NCBI GenBank assembly: GCA_010024525.1
Contig: RGGS01000037.1
Span: 1 to 8,839, forward strand
DNA from: Verrucomicrobiota bacterium
Lineage (GTDB): Bacteria; Verrucomicrobiota; Verrucomicrobiia; Methylacidiphilales; Verrucolacustridaceae
Direction: 5' to 3'
DNA length: 8,839 nucleotides
In this document: piece by piece, positions 7,092 through 8,839 of the stretch
How the letters are laid out: each line of letters starts with the position of its first letter
Position numbering within the stretch: position 1 is the first letter of the stretch
Notes under the pieces: generated by a model
The model's input: only the letters and a program-made list of their open reading frames with translations
The model's database searches: none
What the model was told of the DNA's origin: nothing
Position numbers and translations under genes: made by a program

Positions 7092-8437
7092 AAGGAGAAA
7101 CAAACACATGGCATGGTCAACGAGTCGTGGTGTTGGGTTTGGGACGGAGCGGTCTCGCTGCGGCCGAGTGGCTCTTGGCCCAAGGCGCGGAGGTGACCAT
7201 GTTTGATGAGTCCCAATCTTCCGTGATGCAGGATTTGGCCCGGACATGGCAGAAGCGCGGGGGGGTCGTGGTGACGGGGGTCTCCCAACTTCCGGAAACA
7301 AGGTTTACGGCCGCCATCCTCAGTCCCGGAGTGGATCCGCGGCGCCCGGTGTTGGGGCAGTTGCAACAGGCGGGCGTGCCGATTTTGGGTGAGCTGGAGT
7401 TGGGTGCGCGAGCCTGTCTGTGTCCGATCGTGGCCGTGACCGGAACGAACGGGAAAAGCACGACCACGGAGCTGATCGCGGAGATTTATCAGGCCGCGGG
7501 AAAAAAATCCGTGGCCTGCGGAAATTTGGGTCGCCCCTTTTGTGAGGTCGCGCCCTTCACCGCAAATTTGGACCGGGTGGTGGCGGAGGTGAGTTCCTTT
7601 CAGCTCGAAACCATCGAGACGTTTCACCCAAAAATTGCGGTGTACTTGAACCTGACGCCGGACCATCTCGACCGCTATGCCTCAATGAAGGAGTACGGGG
7701 AGGCAAAACTCCGTCTGTTTTTGAACCAGACTTCCCAGGACACCGCCGTGGTGCAACGGGATCTGGTTCTTCCCGGGCTGAAAGCCGCGAAAATCACCTT
7801 TACCGCCGGGCCTTCGGGAGCGGACTACACCCTGCAGGAGGGGTGGCTCTGTGCGCAGGGGGAGAGGGTGTTTCCGCAGGAGGAAAGCCCTCTTCGCGGT
7901 CCCCACAATGCGGAAAATCTCCTGGCGGCTTTAGCCGTGGCGGATGCCGATGGCATCTCCAGGGAAGCGGTGAAGCATGTGTTCCGCTCGTACCGTCCCT
8001 TGCCACACCGATGCGAAGTGGTGGCTGTCCGAAACGGGGTGACTTGGGTCAATGACTCCAAGGCAACCAACCTCGATTCCATGGAGCGAGGAGTCGCGGG
8101 GATGACGGGGCCGGTGATCCTGATCGCGGGGGGAAAAGATAAGGGGTTTGATTTCTCGGGGAGCCGGAAAGTTTTGGAAGGAAAAGTCCGGGCGGTTCTG
8201 CTTTTGGGGGAGATGGCGGCCAAGATTGAAAAGGCCTGGGGCGGATTTCTGCCCTGCCGGCGAGTGGCGGATTTGGCCGAGGCCGTGGGACGGGCGGCGG
8301 AGATGGCTCGACCCGGGGAGACGGTCCTACTCAGTCCCGGTTGTTCCAGCTACGACATGTTTAAAAATTTCGAGGAAAGAGGGGAGAAATACCGGCAGTG
8401 CGTCAAAGCACTGCCTAAGGAGGAAACCACCAAATGA
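7088..8437 (+). CDS. murD: UDP-N-acetylmuramoyl-L-alanine:D-glutamate ligase MurD
   Basis: Cytoplasmic ATP-dependent ligase that adds D-glutamate to UDP-MurNAc-L-Ala, the second stem residue. The 449 residues begin with a Rossmann-like UDP-binding domain, VVVLGLGRSGLAAAEWLL (13-30). Then come SPGVDP (79-84), the ATP loop GTNGKSTTTE (119-128), SSFQLE (169-174), NLTPDHLDRY (188-197) and Lys207 in GEAKLRLF, the presumed carbamylated lysine. Further on are HNAENLLAA (273-281), HRCE (307-310), NDSKATN (322-328) and SPGCSSYDMF (416-425). The start is GTG at the GTGA overlap with mraY. It has no upstream Shine-Dalgarno, but AAAGGAG lies just inside the gene, ahead of an out-of-frame ATG (7108). GTG 7127, just before the Rossmann strand, is a less likely alternative start. 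The stop overlaps the next gene's ATG. Confidence 0.97.
   Translation: MKGETNTWHGQRVVVLGLGRSGLAAAEWLLAQGAEVTMFDESQSSVMQDLARTWQKRGGVVVTGVSQLPETRFTAAILSPGVDPRRPVLGQLQQAGVPILGELELGARACLCPIVAVTGTNGKSTTTELIAEIYQAAGKKSVACGNLGRPFCEVAPFTANLDRVVAEVSSFQLETIETFHPKIAVYLNLTPDHLDRYASMKEYGEAKLRLFLNQTSQDTAVVQRDLVLPGLKAAKITFTAGPSGADYTLQEGWLCAQGERVFPQEESPLRGPHNAENLLAALAVADADGISREAVKHVFRSYRPLPHRCEVVAVRNGVTWVNDSKATNLDSMERGVAGMTGPVILIAGGKDKGFDFSGSRKVLEGKVRAVLLLGEMAAKIEKAWGGFLPCRRVADLAEAVGRAAEMARPGETVLLSPGCSSYDMFKNFEERGEKYRQCVKALPKEETTK
7091..7110 (+). promoter_or_regulatory. Internal Shine-Dalgarno with out-of-frame ATG
   Basis: AAAGGAG (7091-7097) followed by ATG at 7108-7110 looks like a proper initiation site, but the ATG is in a different frame from murD. 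It opens only a 32-codon reading frame ending at TGA 7204-7206. It may be a decoy, or a relic of a different start arrangement. The sequence pattern is certain; its use is not. Confidence 0.35.
8417..8423 (+). promoter_or_regulatory. Ribosome binding site for the gene after murD
   Basis: AAGGAGG, within the last murD codons, is ten bases before the ATG at 8434. It is among the strongest ribosome sites in the window and supports a real gene starting at the ATGA overlap. Confidence 0.8.
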
Positions 8438-8839
8438 GCGATGAACTGCTCGAATACTCAGCCAAACGCAGCAACCCCACGGCCATGGAGACCGATAGCT
8501 CCGAACGCCCGGCAAAGACGGGAGGGCTGAACCGGCTCTCCACCATCTTTCTGGTCGTTCTCGGCCTCCACGTGGTGGTGATTGTGGGCATCAGTGCCTA
8601 CCACCTGCTCCGGGGGAATCCGGACACCAGCATGACATCGGCCCCCGAGGTCGTGCCGGATCCGGTGGCGGAAACGGCCAAGGCGCCCGAAGCTCCGGCT
8701 TCAGCCAATCCGGCCCCCGAGGTGACCAGCAGCATGCCCAGCCCCGACGACAAGGTCTGGCAGGCCAATAGTCCGGGTCCGGTTGAAGCTCAGGCCTCCG
8801 CGGCCTCAACCCCTGCTCCGACAGTCGTACCCGTGGCGG
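8434..8839 (+). CDS. Single-pass membrane protein, Pro/Ala-rich, 3' end outside the window
   Basis: A 5' partial gene of which 135 complete codons are visible. It has a hydrophilic N-terminus of about 35 residues, one hydrophobic segment at about 36-58 (core IFLVVLGLHVVVIVGISAY), then a low-complexity stretch rich in Pro, Ala, Glu and Ser (PEVVP, KAPEAPASANPAPEV and similar). The pattern suggests a cytoplasmic start, a single membrane pass and a periplasmic flexible linker leading to an unseen C-terminal domain. ATG overlaps the murD stop (ATGA), with a strong ribosome site, so it belongs to the operon. It is not FtsW, which usually follows murD and would show many membrane segments. From memory, some Verrucomicrobiota place a LysM-type peptidoglycan-binding protein here, and the anchor-plus-linker layout would fit. 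No LysM sequence is visible, so the function stays open. Confidence 0.85.
   Translation, partial: MSDELLEYSAKRSNPTAMETDSSERPAKTGGLNRLSTIFLVVLGLHVVVIVGISAYHLLRGNPDTSMTSAPEVVPDPVAETAKAPEAPASANPAPEVTSSMPSPDDKVWQANSPGPVEAQASAASTPAPTVVPVA

Larger units (their letters stand above)
167..8839 (+). other. dcw operon segment with fully overlapping genes
   Basis: Eight + strand genes follow one another with no intergenic base. Junctions are GTGA (1078-1081), ATGA (1428-1431), GTGA (3146-3149), ATGA (4603-4606), TAATG (5983-5987), GTGA (7088-7091) and ATGA (8434-8437). No terminator or internal promoter is visible between them. Such 1-4 base overlaps imply co-transcription and translational coupling by termination-reinitiation. 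The promoter must lie before 167, probably left of the window. Confidence 0.85.

Noticed and set aside
6678..7666. Two long minus-strand frames (6678-7301 and 6986-7666)
   Set aside because: They are antisense to mraY and murD, whose catalytic motifs are intact. The translations are low-complexity and unrecognisable.

Overview
This window is a stretch of a division and cell wall (dcw) cluster from a moderately GC-rich bacterium. From position 167 to the right edge it is one uninterrupted + strand gene series: rsmH (mraW), an ftsL-like gene, ftsI (class B PBP), murE, murF, mraY, murD, and the 5' part of an unrecognised single-pass membrane protein. All seven junctions overlap by 1 or 4 bases, so the genes are almost certainly one transcription and translation unit. 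I see no RNA genes, mobile elements, CRISPR arrays or terminators.

Organism: the MurE substrate-loop motif DNPR predicts meso-diaminopimelate peptidoglycan, as in most Gram-negative bacteria. The order rsmH-ftsL-ftsI-murE-murF-mraY-murD matches the classic proteobacterial order. However, the gene after murD starts like a membrane-anchored, Pro/Ala-rich protein where E. coli has ftsW. Together with the divergent FtsL-like protein, this suggests Verrucomicrobiota or a relative. That placement is an inference from remembered gene order and is not proven by the sequence.

Layout: 1-166 is a leader or the end of an upstream gene. It has no recognisable product (no MraZ signature) but contains a strong hairpin and ends in a TAG three bases before the rsmH GTG start. 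Positions 167-1081 encode the 16S rRNA methyltransferase. Positions 1078-3149 encode two septal proteins, a small bitopic coiled-coil protein and the septal transpeptidase. Positions 3146-8437 encode four consecutive precursor enzymes: MurE (third amino acid), MurF (dipeptide), MraY (lipid I) and MurD (D-Glu, the second amino acid). Positions 8434-8839 begin the last gene, cut by the window edge.

How they work together: MurD, MurE and MurF extend UDP-MurNAc to the pentapeptide, MraY moves it onto undecaprenyl phosphate, and FtsI crosslinks the finished strands at the septum with an FtsL-type partner. No novel system is evident. The points most worth checking are a short apparent deletion in FtsI just before its first conserved TGEILAM segment, the identity of the gene after murD, an out-of-frame Shine-Dalgarno/ATG pair at the start of murD, and the structured leader before rsmH.
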